From NCBI RefSeq assembly GCF_002101335.1, contig NZ_CP020773.1, positions 558,001 to 622,000 of the forward strand: a DNA stretch of 64,000 nt, in the 5' to 3' direction. Below the pieces are notes generated by a model, which made no database searches, was not told where the DNA came from, and saw only the letters and a program-made list of their open reading frames with translations. The translations under genes were made by a program, and so were the position numbers. This document shows positions 23,292 to 32,707 of the stretch, piece after piece (the first letter of the stretch is position 1; each line of letters begins with the position of its first letter). This DNA comes from Staphylococcus lutrae. GTDB taxonomy: Bacteria; Bacillota; Bacilli; Staphylococcales; Staphylococcaceae.

Positions 23292-25253
23292 ATGGAAACG
23301 GAACAAAATCATCTTGAAATGGCAGTCATAGACTTTACAAAAGATGAAAAAGAAACTTATCAAACACTACTTTCCCAAGATACAGGTTGGGCAACACAAT
23401 TTAAACAACGATGCTTGTTGGGACGTGATAAGATTACAGCACGCCTTGTCGCATCTCTATATCGTGAAAATTTGGTTAACGGCTATACGCATAGTGATTT
23501 AAAACGTGCTGAGCAGTTACAAAACAGCCCAATCACGTCAGGAGAACTGTTGTGCATTCATTTTAAACGTTGTCAAAAGACATTATATGCGCCCGTTGTG
23601 AGTCACCATGCTTTTAATCGTATCGATGTTCAAGGGCCCTTCTACTGGGAAACACAATCAGGTGTATTCCAACGCATCTTACACCCGAATGAAGTCCTCG
23701 ATATGATGATTGAAGAAGATCCACAGTATCAAGGCGAGGCTGCCAATCAATTTCGCGACGATTTAGAGAACAGCGCCACACACATGACCTTGGCTCTAAG
23801 CTATCAAGCACAGCATCCACTCAACGACGTGGCATCATTGCTACAATACATCCAAAGCCAATCTGACTCTTATTTAACGTCAGAACAATTAGTCATCGAA
23901 GGACATCCGATACATCCTGGAGCAAAATTGCGTAAGGGCATGTCTGCTAAGGAAACCATTGCGTACTCATCAGAATATCAACAAGCGATTCCAATGCAAT
24001 TCATTCTCATACATAAAAGTATGACACGCACAATGGCACAAGCGGAGACTTATTTGGAAGTGGTGTATCCCGCTTTTAAAGGACTTAAAAATATTGCACA
24101 ACATGCCTTGCCACCAACATCAACGCTAGATGAATATGTCCCTTTCATTGTACATCCTTGGCAATATGAACATGTGATTCTCAAAGACTATCATCCTGCA
24201 TTCGAATCGCAAATGATCGTGCCATTAGATTATTCGATAGATTATTATGCAGGGCTATCATTTCGGACATTAATGCCGAAAAAACCCACGCTTACACCAC
24301 ATATTAAATTGTCAACCAACGTCCATATTACAGGTGAAATTCGGACGTTATCCGAGCAAACGACATATAACGGCCCGTTAATGACGCGCATATTAACACA
24401 TATCACTCAACATGATCCTTTACTAGATCACGTTCCCACATCACCTGTACCGGAAATCGCTGGGGCACATTACTATAACGACCAAAACGGATCAACAGAA
24501 ATACAAGAACGCCTGAGTGAACAATTGGGGACACTTTTCAGACAAAATATTTATGCGTTGATTGAACCCGACTTGCTTCCTTGTATCACATCTAGTCTCG
24601 TCGTGACACACCCGCAAACTGGACGTCCACTTATTGTCGATTTGGTTGAACGGTATCAAACCCACAACAACATCACGGGAACTGTCGATGCCTGTGCAGA
24701 ATGGTTCACAACATATGCCAATGCGTTAATTTCTTATGTCGTCCCACTATTAGTGAAATACGGCATTGCTTTAGAAGCACATTTACAAAATGCGATTGCT
24801 GTCTTCCATCCTCATACAGGTCAGTTTTCACACATGTTGATTCGTGATTTCGAAGGGTTACGTATTGATGCGACGCAACTTGCTAAAATGGGATATCATA
24901 CCGATCACTTCCATGAAAAATCTCGAATATTAACGACGAGCCAAACGTCTGTATTTAATAAAGCTTTTTATTCGACGATACAAAACCACCTTGGTGAAAT
25001 GGTCGCCTCACTGGCACGATTTTACGATCATCCTGAAATTGAAGCAGCACTGTGGCACATCGTCCGCCAACAAATGGTACAAATATTCCAGCGTATGAAA
25101 GCTGACGGAGATATTGCATCTGAACGCATCGACGCGATGTATCAAACATTTTTTAATGAGACCATTGATTATAAATGCGTCACAACGATGCGACTGTTGG
25201 ACGAAGCGCATGAATATACTTACATCAAGGTTAAAAATCCACTCGCGCGCTAA
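23292..25253 (+). CDS. sfaD: NIS siderophore synthetase SfaD
   Basis: 653-aa IucA/IucC-family synthetase, divergent from sfaABC. Motifs: VIEGHPIHPGAKLRKG near residue 200, VHPWQYEHVIL, HIKLSTNVHITGEIRT, ALEAHLQNAIAV and IRDFEGLRID. In S. aureus SfaD condenses citrate with D-ornithine, the first step of staphyloferrin A assembly, before SfaB acts. The ATG has GAGGTG about 6 nt upstream. Full length for the family. Confidence 0.92.
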   Translation: METEQNHLEMAVIDFTKDEKETYQTLLSQDTGWATQFKQRCLLGRDKITARLVASLYRENLVNGYTHSDLKRAEQLQNSPITSGELLCIHFKRCQKTLYAPVVSHHAFNRIDVQGPFYWETQSGVFQRILHPNEVLDMMIEEDPQYQGEAANQFRDDLENSATHMTLALSYQAQHPLNDVASLLQYIQSQSDSYLTSEQLVIEGHPIHPGAKLRKGMSAKETIAYSSEYQQAIPMQFILIHKSMTRTMAQAETYLEVVYPAFKGLKNIAQHALPPTSTLDEYVPFIVHPWQYEHVILKDYHPAFESQMIVPLDYSIDYYAGLSFRTLMPKKPTLTPHIKLSTNVHITGEIRTLSEQTTYNGPLMTRILTHITQHDPLLDHVPTSPVPEIAGAHYYNDQNGSTEIQERLSEQLGTLFRQNIYALIEPDLLPCITSSLVVTHPQTGRPLIVDLVERYQTHNNITGTVDACAEWFTTYANALISYVVPLLVKYGIALEAHLQNAIAVFHPHTGQFSHMLIRDFEGLRIDATQLAKMGYHTDHFHEKSRILTTSQTSVFNKAFYSTIQNHLGEMVASLARFYDHPEIEAALWHIVRQQMVQIFQRMKADGDIASERIDAMYQTFFNETIDYKCVTTMRLLDEAHEYTYIKVKNPLAR

Positions 25254-25396
25254 CGACACGTAATCTATCATATCTTCTCGAATACGAAACAACTTGAGCG
25301 CCTTTTCTCTACATAATTTAAGACAAAGCCTTTTCTAAACAGGTCTTATTGTATTAGAATAGTGTGTAGACAAAATTTAATTCGAGGAGATTTTTT

Positions 25397-26557
25397 ATGA
25401 CAATCATGCGTACTTTAACGTTTATGTTAAGTATCTTTATAGTGGGAATGGTTGAGATGGTTGTCGCTGGTATCATGAGCCTGATGAGCGCAGATTTAAA
25501 TATTTCTGAAGCATGGATCGGACAACTCGTAACGATTTATGCTTTTACTTTTGCACTGACAGGCCCCATCTTAGTCAAGATGACTGAAAAATATTCACCG
25601 AAAAATGTATTGCTTTTAGCAGTCGCCTTTTTCGTATTAGGCAATTTAATGATTGCACTTTCGCCCAACTTCATCGTGCTTATTGTCGGTCGCGTGATTT
25701 CATCTGCAGCCGCTGCACTCATCGTTGTTAAAATTTTAGCTATCACTGTAATACTGACACAACCTGCACATCGCGGGAAAATGTTAGGCATTGTGTACAC
25801 TGGCTTTAGTGCGTCCAATGTTTTCGGTGTCCCTCTTGGCACATTAATCGGTGATTGGGTCGGGTGGCGCTTTACATTCGGACTGATTATCGCCGTCGGT
25901 CTTCTCGCAGGTCTGTTGCTGACGATTTACCTCCCTCGTCAAGTGATGCCTTCGTACGAAACACATTCCAAAACCCAAAGTCGAATGGTCCATCAACGGG
26001 AAATCATCAAACTATTAGCAACGACATTTGTTTTATTGACAGCGAATTCGGTCGCCTATATTTATATCAATCCACTTATTTTATCAGGTGGACATACGAT
26101 TACATTTGTCTCTCTCGCCTTATTTATCATTGGTATCGCAGGCATGTGTGGTACGACTTTAGGTGGTTTTTTTACAGACCTCTTTTCATTTAAAACTTGG
26201 TTAATCATTAGCACTTTCGTTTTTGTCGTTATGATGCTACTTCTAAATTCATTGTGGGGGACATCACTCGCTTTGCTAATTGCTTTATTTATTTGGCAAA
26301 TCATACAATGGAGTACGAATCCGGCCGTTCAAACCGGGTTAATCGCCCAAGTTGAAGGAGATCATAGCCAAGTGATGAGCTGGAACATGTCTGCGCTCAA
26401 TGCCGGTATCGGATTCGGTGCGTTACTTGGAGGGGTGATCGTCGCACATACACACTTATATGCGACCATTCAATTTGCAGCAGGGATTGGTTTCATCAGC
26501 TTTCTTATTGTATTATCATTAAAGTCTCAACACGGCAAATCCCATAACATCTCATAA
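25397..26557 (+). CDS. DHA1-type MFS transporter, substrate unknown
   Basis: 386-aa protein with 12 hydrophobic helices and no large loops, typical of the DHA1/arabinose-efflux-like MFS branch. It has GRVISSAAAALIVVKILA (motif near helix 4), SASNVFGVPLGTLIGDWVGWR (motif C-like) and GGFFTDLF after helix 8. GAGGAG lies 8 nt before the ATG. It follows sfaD by 143 bp on the same strand. No Fur box is seen in front of it, so a role in siderophore transport is possible from position only. The substrate cannot be told. Confidence 0.7.
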   Translation: MTIMRTLTFMLSIFIVGMVEMVVAGIMSLMSADLNISEAWIGQLVTIYAFTFALTGPILVKMTEKYSPKNVLLLAVAFFVLGNLMIALSPNFIVLIVGRVISSAAAALIVVKILAITVILTQPAHRGKMLGIVYTGFSASNVFGVPLGTLIGDWVGWRFTFGLIIAVGLLAGLLLTIYLPRQVMPSYETHSKTQSRMVHQREIIKLLATTFVLLTANSVAYIYINPLILSGGHTITFVSLALFIIGIAGMCGTTLGGFFTDLFSFKTWLIISTFVFVVMMLLLNSLWGTSLALLIALFIWQIIQWSTNPAVQTGLIAQVEGDHSQVMSWNMSALNAGIGFGALLGGVIVAHTHLYATIQFAAGIGFISFLIVLSLKSQHGKSHNIS

Positions 26558-26649
26558 ACTCTAATCAAACTGAGTCGAGGAACATTGAAAAATTTCGTCT
26601 AGAGAGACCGAAATCCAATACAACCATCATCATTCATATTTTATATCAC

Positions 26650-26732
26650 AAGCCGAGGATGTCGTACAATCCTACAGTTGAACTTTAAGAATCAACGTTG
26701 TCGTTGTACTTCAGAACATCTCTCGGCTTTTT
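26650..26732 (+). terminator. long multi-helix terminator hairpin
   Basis: AAGCCGAGGATGT pairs with ACATCTCTCGGCTT across 83 nt and ends in TTTTTATG. Inside, GTACAA pairs with TTGTAC and GTTGA with TCAAC. It lies about 90 bp past the MFS stop. The nested helices are unusual for a plain terminator. Confidence 0.6.
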
Positions 26733-26800
26733 ATGAATATCATTGAGTAAGATGGCATCCCCTTCGTTTAATCGGTCATCTCCGAATTGTCAGAGCACAT

Positions 26801-26837
26801 AAAAAATAGAGGCCCGTGCGGTTATCGCACAAGCCCC
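26801..26837 (-). terminator. asp23 operon terminator
   Basis: On the reverse strand GGGGCTTGTGCG-ATAAC-CGCACGGGCC is followed by TCTATTTTTT. It lies just after the asp23 stop codon. Confidence 0.8.
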
Positions 26838-26849
26838 CAGTCCGATGAA

Positions 26850-27335
26850 TTATTGTAAACCTTTGTCATCGTTTTGGTTTCTATTTTTTTCATGCTTTTG
26901 TTGCCACTCTTTACGTGTCATTACATCTTCTACGTGCATATTCACTTCAACAACATCTAATCCTGTAATATGTTTGACTTGTTCTTTAATCAATTCAGTC
27001 ACTTTACGGAAAATTTTAGGTGCAGATTCACCATATTCTAAAATGACTTTCAAGTCAATTGCAGCTTGTTTTTCTCCAACTTCTGCAGACACACCTTGAG
27101 TCACATTATTACCACTTGAGAATGAACCACTAATCGTATCAACAAAGCCGCCTTTCATATCTAAAATACCGCGTACTTCACGTGCCGCAATACCTGCAAT
27201 TTTTTCAACGACCTCATCAGAAAATGTTAATGTATTAGAAAATTGTTGACCTTGATTTTCATGTTGTCTTTCTTTTTCATTTACACCTGTTTCTTTGTTA
27301 TAACTTTCTTTTGCTTTATTGTTGTCAACTGCCAT
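26850..27335 (-). CDS. asp23: alkaline shock protein Asp23
   Basis: 161-aa Asp23/Gls24-family (DUF322) cytosolic protein. The family core [20 protein letters not shown] starts near residue 39, and the C-terminal half contains [12 protein letters not shown] and [11 protein letters not shown]. In S. aureus Asp23 is very abundant, is a sigma-B marker, and is tethered to the membrane by AmaP; loss triggers the cell-wall stress response. GGAGTTG precedes the ATG. Last gene of the amaP-DUF2273-asp23 operon. A little shorter than S. aureus Asp23 (169 aa). Confidence 0.95.
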   Translation of the reverse strand: MAVDNNKAKESYNKETGVNEKERQHENQGQQFSNTLTFSDEVVEKIAGIAAREVRGILDMKGGFVDTISGSFSSGNNVTQGVSAEVGEKQAAIDLKVILEYGESAPKIFRKVTELIKEQVKHITGLDVVEVNMHVEDVMTRKEWQQKHEKNRNQNDDKGLQ

Positions 27336-27390
27336 AATAACAACTCCTTTATTATTTGTTATTCAGTATTTACTTTACAAAAATATTAAA

Positions 27391-27636
27391 TCAACTTAGC
27401 CGATTAAGTAAATTTAAGAAATCTTGTGTACGGTCTTTAATATACCCTAATCCAATTCCGATTAAACATAATACGATAATCAAAATCGTTTTCCAAAAGC
27501 CAAGTGTTAAAAACAAGATTGCAATGACTAAGAAAAAGAAGAAACCAATTAAGCGCCATTTATAATGTTTCAATGTTTGCACAAATTGTTCCACTGCCTC
27601 TCGTTCACCTTGACCGTTTTGTTTTTCATTAGACAT
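27391..27636 (-). CDS. DUF2273 small membrane protein
   Basis: 81-aa protein with a hydrophilic N-terminus and two closely spaced hydrophobic helices (WRLIGFFFFLVIAILFLTLG and the one after it). It sits between amaP and asp23, as in S. aureus, where the DUF2273 protein is part of the same sigma-B operon. Its function is unknown; it may help to anchor the Asp23 layer. AAAGGAGG is well placed before the ATG. Confidence 0.88.
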   Translation of the reverse strand: MSNEKQNGQGEREAVEQFVQTLKHYKWRLIGFFFFLVIAILFLTLGFWKTILIIVLCLIGIGLGYIKDRTQDFLNLLNRLS

Positions 27637-27648
27637 AGGATCCCTCCT

Positions 27649-28191
27649 TTATATGACGCGTGGACCATTGTCTTTTCTTTGGTCACGGACATTGACTTTC
27701 ACTGATTTCACATGCAATTCAGAAAAACGTTCGACACTTTCTTTGATATCAGCTCTGATTTCTTCAACAAGTGACTGTATGTGCGTTGATTCTGAGGGTA
27801 CAAAAAAATCTGTGCTAATATCGATAAAGCTATCGTTTTTCTTGTTATACAATTTAGATACAACATTCGGTTGGCGTACGTTCTCATATTGACGCAGTGT
27901 ATCGTAAACCGTATTTTCAATAGACTTTCTTGAAATATAAATATGACCGTCCGAATAGTCTTTATAGAGTCCAGGCTTACGATATGTAGGCTTAAATGCT
28001 CTGAAAAACAGTATCAAACCAATTAAGATTAACAATGCAGCTAAACCAATGAGTAATGGGTCAAACCAATTAAATTGATAAAAATAATTTTGGTACTGTT
28101 TAATTGGCTGATAATCCACATACATGAACAATAAGAAACCTACAATGACCACGATCAGCAACCCTAGGATAAAATTTTTAAGTCTTGTCAT
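27649..28191 (-). CDS. amaP: Asp23 membrane-anchoring protein AmaP
   Basis: About 180-aa membrane protein with two N-terminal helices (residues about 8-25 and 45-65) and a cytosolic C-terminal domain (SKLYNKKNDSFIDISTDFFV) related to Asp23 domains. In S. aureus AmaP anchors Asp23 to the membrane. The ATG at 28191 has GGAGGTGG 8 nt upstream; the GTG at 28203 would lie inside that site. First gene of the operon, 12 bp before the DUF2273 gene. Confidence 0.9.
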   Translation of the reverse strand: MTRLKNFILGLLIVVIVGFLLFMYVDYQPIKQYQNYFYQFNWFDPLLIGLAALLILIGLILFFRAFKPTYRKPGLYKDYSDGHIYISRKSIENTVYDTLRQYENVRQPNVVSKLYNKKNDSFIDISTDFFVPSESTHIQSLVEEIRADIKESVERFSELHVKSVKVNVRDQRKDNGPRVI

Positions 28192-28231
28192 TTTGATTGC
28201 CACCTCCTATTCAACGTCTTACATCAAGCAT

Positions 28232-28256
28232 ATACCCGGATTTGTGACAGAAAAAC
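28232..28256 (-). promoter_or_regulatory. sigma-B promoter of the amaP-asp23 operon
   Basis: On the reverse strand GTTTTT, a 13-bp spacer and GGGTAT, matching the staphylococcal sigma-B consensus (GTTTww-N12-15-GGGTAt). It lies about 40 bp upstream of amaP, as in S. aureus. Confidence 0.85.
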
Positions 28257-28378
28257 AAAAATTTATATATTTTTCAAAAATAGATGTCCAATCATACTAC
28301 CTTTTTTCTTCTCTATTGTAATTTTAACTTTTTCTTTCATATTATTACGGGAAACCATATATCTTCCTTTTTAAAATT

Positions 28379-28410
28379 AAAAAAACGAAACACCATCCAA
28401 GTGTCTCGTT
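28379..28410 (-). terminator. terminator of the oxidoreductase gene
   Basis: On the reverse strand AACGAGACAC, a 7-nt loop and GTGTTTCGTT, then seven T. It lies about 120 bp past the stop of the oxidoreductase gene. Confidence 0.7.
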
Positions 28411-28528
28411 TTAAAGCGTACAACATCATGTGCTGTATTATTTAAATGATAAAATGTAGCGATAATCAGTCGATTTAATAATTCTATTAATCGATTGCTT
28501 TGAATCATCTTTCACCCTGACACCGCAA

Positions 28529-29539
28529 TTACTCGGCCACTTCAATCACAAGTTTACCGATATGCGACTGCGCTTCCATCATTTCATGTGCACGAAAGAT
28601 ATTTTCTGGTGTCAAGCCTTTTAAAACGGTATTTAATGTCGTTTGATATTGCCCTGACTCCACTTTTTCCGTCACATCTTCTAAATAATGACGGTACATA
28701 TGCACATCAATGCCATACATCGCACGAGCAAACATAAATTCATGAGTCAATGTAATACTTTTCGCTTTTAATGCATTCAAATCTTGTTTTTCTTGAAACG
28801 CAACAATCGTCGCAATACGTCCTCTCGGCTTAACCAATTCAATCATCGTATCATAGTAACCGTCTGTATCATATGTACAGAAAATATAATCTGGACGTGC
28901 CAATGACTGCGTTTCAAATTGATCGATTAGACTGTGTCGATGATTTAATACAACATCTGCCCCCATCTTTTCAGACCATGCACGTGTCTCAGGACGAGAA
29001 GCAGTCGTGATGACCGTCAAACCATACGCTTTTGCAATTTGTGTCGCAATACTGCCCACACCACCTGCCCCATTAATAATCAGTAGTGTTTTTCCCTGAT
29101 TATCACTAGGCGTTGTCGCAATCCCAAAACAATCGAATAACGTTTCATAAGCGGTAATCGCCGTTAAAGGTAAAGCCGCCGCTTCAGTAAACGACAAACG
29201 ATCCGGCATCTTCGCCACATAATGTTCATGGACGAGCTGATATGTTTGATTCGAGCCATCCCGTTGATTAGAACCAGAATAGTACACACGATCACCCGGC
29301 GTAAAATCACTCACTTGATCGCCCACTGCGACGACCACACCCGCTGCATCAAAACCTAATACACGTGACGCCTGGTTGAGTGGCGCTTGACGCATCTTCG
29401 TATCTACTGGATTAACGCCTGAAGCATACACTTTCACAAGCAACTCGTGCGCATCAGGTTGAGGCATCTCACGCGTGACTGCCTCAAACAATAGTCCTTC
29501 TGATAATTGAAATGGTTGACGTGCTAGAATTGTTTTCAT
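28529..29539 (-). CDS. zinc-type/quinone-type medium-chain oxidoreductase
   Basis: About 336-aa MDR-superfamily (NADPH:quinone reductase / zinc-binding dehydrogenase) enzyme. The N-terminal GroES-like domain has [13 protein letters not shown] and [14 protein letters not shown]. The Rossmann NADPH-binding loop is [17 protein letters not shown] near residue 155. It lacks the usual catalytic zinc cysteines, so the quinone-reductase branch is likelier than true alcohol dehydrogenase. The ATG at 29539 has AGGGAG right upstream; the upstream extension to 29632 does not look like this family. The substrate is unknown. Confidence 0.82.
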   Translation of the reverse strand: MKTILARQPFQLSEGLLFEAVTREMPQPDAHELLVKVYASGVNPVDTKMRQAPLNQASRVLGFDAAGVVVAVGDQVSDFTPGDRVYYSGSNQRDGSNQTYQLVHEHYVAKMPDRLSFTEAAALPLTAITAYETLFDCFGIATTPSDNQGKTLLIINGAGGVGSIATQIAKAYGLTVITTASRPETRAWSEKMGADVVLNHRHSLIDQFETQSLARPDYIFCTYDTDGYYDTMIELVKPRGRIATIVAFQEKQDLNALKAKSITLTHEFMFARAMYGIDVHMYRHYLEDVTEKVESGQYQTTLNTVLKGLTPENIFRAHEMMEAQSHIGKLVIEVAE

Positions 29540-29632
29540 ACGCTCCCTACTTTCTCTATATTCGTTCATTCTGCATATATTTGAGCCTATTATATCATGG
29601 ACCTTCCTATCCCTTCCATTTTCCATAATCAC

Positions 29633-29868
29633 TCGTTTGGTGTGTCATACCAATTTACAGGAAAAAACATTGGACTTTGTTCAATCCATATGTATTATAA
29701 AATTTGTTATTTTAACGTATTAAAATTGATTACGACTGTTTCCTTAAAGATATCTGTTGCACACGAAAATCACCATAATGTAAACAAAATTCCGATGGAT
29801 TCGATGTAAAAGGTGTGAAATGAAATACATTCATCGAATAAAAAGCAAACAAAGGATAAAAATTCAAA
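29633..29868. other. intergenic, no gene seen
   Basis: AT-rich region between the oxidoreductase promoter and the array-side terminator. Short frames here lack ribosome-binding sites and recognisable proteins. Confidence 0.5.
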
Positions 29869-29902
29869 CAATATTAAAAGGCGACATATTTCGCATGTCA
29901 CC
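29869..29902 (-). terminator. terminator downstream of the CRISPR array
   Basis: On the reverse strand GGTGACAT-GCGAAAT-ATGTCGCC is followed by TTTTAATATTG. It lies about 130 bp beyond the last repeat in the direction of pre-crRNA transcription, so it probably ends that transcript. Confidence 0.6.
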
Positions 29903-30030
29903 GGGAATTTGATTATAAGACCAGTAGTATAAGCAGTAAACCTCACACCCCTACTCTGGGTATATCTATGAAACATTATTTCTTGAAAAATATGAATAAA
30001 TGCCTTTCAAATCATGAAACCTATAGCATA

Positions 30031-30524
30031 AAATTCTAGACTTCTAAAAAATCATAGTACTAAAACAATGCTTCCACATTGATTAAATTGTTTTCGTTTT
30101 ACTTCTTTCTAAAAAATCATAGTACTAAAACTAAAGATAAGGAAGCAATTAAATTATACATGTTTTACTTCTTTCTAAAAAATCATAGTACTAAAACACT
30201 TCGATTTTGTGAGGATACTCATTCATTGTTTTACTTCTTTCTAAAAAATCATAGTACTAAAACGAACATTATCTGTGGGATATTTACGAACCAGTTTTAC
30301 TTCTTTCTAAAAAATCATAGTACTAAAACATCCATATTCACCTGCATCAAGTTTTTGAGTTTTACTTCTTTCTAAAAAATCATAGTACTAAAACTTTAAC
30401 ACGCAAATTATCGAATCAGAAGCGTTTTACTTCTTTCTAAAAAATCATAGTACTAAAACACATCGACAATGAGACGTCCCGTATCTTTGTTTTACTTCTT
30501 TCTAAAAAATCATAGTACTAAAAC
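30031..30524 (-). CRISPR. type II-A CRISPR array, 8 repeats / 7 spacers
   Basis: A 36-bp repeat appears eight times, at 30031, 30096, 30162, 30228, 30294, 30359, 30424 and 30489. The crRNA sense is the minus strand, where each repeat starts GTTTTAGTACTATGATT and ends AGAAGTAAAAC. Seven copies are identical. The copy at 30031 is degenerate over its first 10-11 plus-strand bases, i.e. the crRNA-sense 3' end, as expected for the leader-distal terminal repeat. The spacers are 29 or 30 bp and all differ. Transcription runs from the leader (30525 upward) to a terminator near 29880. Spacer targets cannot be searched here. Confidence 0.98.
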
Positions 30525-30652
30525 CTCAAATATAAAAAATCAATGCGATTCTACTACTATAATTAAAGTAAAACCATTCGAAAATCAGTTTCTTCCTAGT
30601 TGAACATACCATTGACTTCGCGAGATAATACGTTTTACACCGTAATTATAAC
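30525..30652 (-). promoter_or_regulatory. CRISPR leader
   Basis: 128 bp between csn2 and the first repeat. On the minus strand the leader ends ATTTGAG directly against the GTTTTAG of repeat 1. That heptamer is the known leader-anchoring sequence that directs polarised spacer integration in type II-A systems. A TATAGT element about 25 bp upstream of it could be the pre-crRNA -10, but its -35 is weak. Confidence 0.75.
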
Positions 30653-31501
30653 TCATTCATATTGATTGATAAACTTAAAATACTGTCCAAGTTCTAATAA
30701 ATTATCCCCTATAAATTCATGATATGCTATCAAATGAACCATTTTGGAAGTAATCATTTCTTCAGGCATAAAGAGCTTCAATTCTTCTTTAATTAAATTT
30801 AAATCATGACACGTTTTATTTGATTTACATAAAAATGCATGATCGCCGCTCATGATAACAGACGGATGATTAGTAAATACTAATGTTGTCAACTGATACA
30901 TTTTTATCATCGTCAAAAAATCTTCAATCTCTTTGATGCCTAAATATGATTCTGGATAGAGTACAACAAGTATTTCTTCTTTCTCTTTTTTACGCATTAA
31001 ATCGATGAAAGCTTTTCTTTTACGAGTTTCATCTAAATCCCTTAAATCATAATGAAATTCATATCCTAATAATTTTAACAACTTTTTAAGTTTTATAACA
31101 TTATCATGAATTTCAACATGGTAGTAATCATCGTATATTCCCAAAGACTGTTTGAAAATATTTAGACTTTCCTCAAATTCATTGAATATTTTATTTGTCT
31201 TTTCATCGTATATAATTTGATTTTCAAAATGATTTAATACTTGGTCTTCTATTACTTTTTGCCCAAGTATATTTCTATCACCACAATTTAAAATGATTGG
31301 ATGAAATTTTTGAACATTAATGGTTTCATATCCGTCAGTAATAAAATGTGCATAATGTTCATCTTTTTGTGGTTTCTTTTGTAAATACGATAAAAAGCTT
31401 TGAATGAATGTTTCACATAACTGTGTATCCTCAAATGTAATAACATGCGTATGGTGCAAATCAATATCAAGGACTTCCGTTACATCACTTGCTAGTTTCA
31501 T
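30653..31501 (-). CDS. csn2: Csn2-like type II-A adaptation protein
   Basis: 282-aa protein that is last in the cas operon, next to the leader. Csn2 proteins form DNA-encircling tetramers needed for spacer acquisition in type II-A systems. This one is longer than the 220-aa S. pyogenes form and shorter than the 350-aa S. thermophilus form. It shows a hydrophobic-strand/helix pattern with EILVVLYPESYLGIKEIEDF and TTLVFTNHPSVIMS, similar to the degenerate P-loop/Walker-B region of the family. The identity rests mainly on position; its start overlaps cas2 by 4 bp. Confidence 0.75.
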   Translation of the reverse strand: MKLASDVTEVLDIDLHHTHVITFEDTQLCETFIQSFLSYLQKKPQKDEHYAHFITDGYETINVQKFHPIILNCGDRNILGQKVIEDQVLNHFENQIIYDEKTNKIFNEFEESLNIFKQSLGIYDDYYHVEIHDNVIKLKKLLKLLGYEFHYDLRDLDETRKRKAFIDLMRKKEKEEILVVLYPESYLGIKEIEDFLTMIKMYQLTTLVFTNHPSVIMSGDHAFLCKSNKTCHDLNLIKEELKLFMPEEMITSKMVHLIAYHEFIGDNLLELGQYFKFINQYE

Positions 31502-31815
31502 AACTCAATCACTCTTTCTGAACTTAAACCCAGATGTCCTTTTGGTGGTTCTCCAACAATGTATTTCATATTAGAAAATTGATTCTCTGTCACAACAAGC
31601 GTTTGGATAAGCCCTTTTGAAGGAACGACAATTTTTAATTTCTCGAGTGTATATTTTAATGTTGTGCTATTAAAGACTAGCTTACTGTAAATAGAATACT
31701 GTAACCTTACATAACCTTCAGTCGTTAAAAACTTTACAAACTTTCTATAAGCACGTTTTTCGCTAGAAGTCTCAACAGGCAGATCAAACATAATAATGAG
31801 TCTCAAATACTTCAC
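31498..31815 (-). CDS. cas2: CRISPR endonuclease Cas2
   Basis: 105-aa ferredoxin-fold protein with the family start MKYLRLIIMFDLPVETSSEK (catalytic-type Asp after strand 1), then GYVRLQYSIYSKL. It pairs with Cas1 as the integration complex. It starts 16 bp after cas1 and its stop overlaps the csn2 start as ATGA. Confidence 0.93.
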   Translation of the reverse strand: MKYLRLIIMFDLPVETSSEKRAYRKFVKFLTTEGYVRLQYSIYSKLVFNSTTLKYTLEKLKIVVPSKGLIQTLVVTENQFSNMKYIVGEPPKGHLGLSSERVIEL

Positions 31816-31831
31816 CTCTATTTATTCACCT

Positions 31832-32707
31832 CTAATATGTCCATGTTGGTATTCTGATAACTTCCATATCCCCCGTTGACAAATATAGAAATAAACTGTC
31901 AACATAGCGTTCTACTGCATTTACAAAATAATAATTTTTATTATCGATTTTTACTTTCTTATTTAATAAATCGATAATGACTCTTTTTTCTTCTTTCCCA
32001 AATTCTTGTTTGACAAATTTTAAAACGATGCTATCAACAATAGGGCGAAATATTTCCATAAAATCTGAAGCTAGATTATATATATTATATTCATTCTTAT
32101 GTTTAATTCCTATCTCAGTTAAATAACCCTTACTTACAATTGTTCTAGCCACTATTGCTAATAAAACCTGGTATCCATAATCTAACGCTGCATTTTGTGC
32201 ATTGTCATAGCCTCTCGTGAAACCTGGTTGTAAAACCGTGTTAAAATAAACCTTTGCTGCGTGACCTTCTCTATTCGTAATATCACCAGGCTCAACTGCT
32301 TCAATATATTCATCAAAATTTTCAGTATTTTTTTGTTTAAAAAATGTATCTAATACTTGTTGTTGATTACGAATTTTTTGTTTAATAAGTCGTTGCCAAA
32401 GTTTATTTTTCCGTTCTTGTGACCAATTCATCTGTTTTTTAATTTGTTTCACTTGTCTATGATGGCCATACATTGGGAGTATCAATGTGTTAGGAAGATG
32501 ACGATTATTACAAAGTATCGTTATAATTTTTCGGTCACTCAATGCATTTATCAAATGTCCAGTCATTGAGACATTTGGATGCTCAATGACTAAACATAAG
32601 ATTTCATTTAGTGGAATGTAATTTAAATCACCTGTATTAACAATCAGTTGATTCATTCTCAATGATAACTTAGCTTCTTTCGTAACAATCACCGTTCTAA
32701 AGCTCAT
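31832..32707 (-). CDS. cas1: CRISPR integrase Cas1 (type II)
   Basis: 291-aa Cas1. The N-terminal beta domain begins MSFRTVIVTKEAKLSLRMNQ. The helical catalytic domain has EGHAAKVYFNTVLQPGFTRG (metal-binding Glu), then IGIKHKNEYNIYNLASDFME with the His and the Asp/Glu cluster. Length and sequence fit type II-A Cas1. Its start overlaps the cas9 3' end by 11 bp, so translation is probably coupled. Intact. Confidence 0.95.
   Translation of the reverse strand: MSFRTVIVTKEAKLSLRMNQLIVNTGDLNYIPLNEILCLVIEHPNVSMTGHLINALSDRKIITILCNNRHLPNTLILPMYGHHRQVKQIKKQMNWSQERKNKLWQRLIKQKIRNQQQVLDTFFKQKNTENFDEYIEAVEPGDITNREGHAAKVYFNTVLQPGFTRGYDNAQNAALDYGYQVLLAIVARTIVSKGYLTEIGIKHKNEYNIYNLASDFMEIFRPIVDSIVLKFVKQEFGKEEKRVIIDLLNKKVKIDNKNYYFVNAVERYVDSLFLYLSTGDMEVIRIPTWTY

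Noticed and set aside
29597..29976. Two short frames (70 and 68 aa) before the CRISPR array
   Set aside because: No ribosome-binding site, biased composition, overlap with each other and the array-side terminator.
30079..30375. 98-aa frame with repeated FYFFLKNHSTKT units
   Set aside because: It is the CRISPR repeat-spacer array read as codons; no ribosome-binding site.
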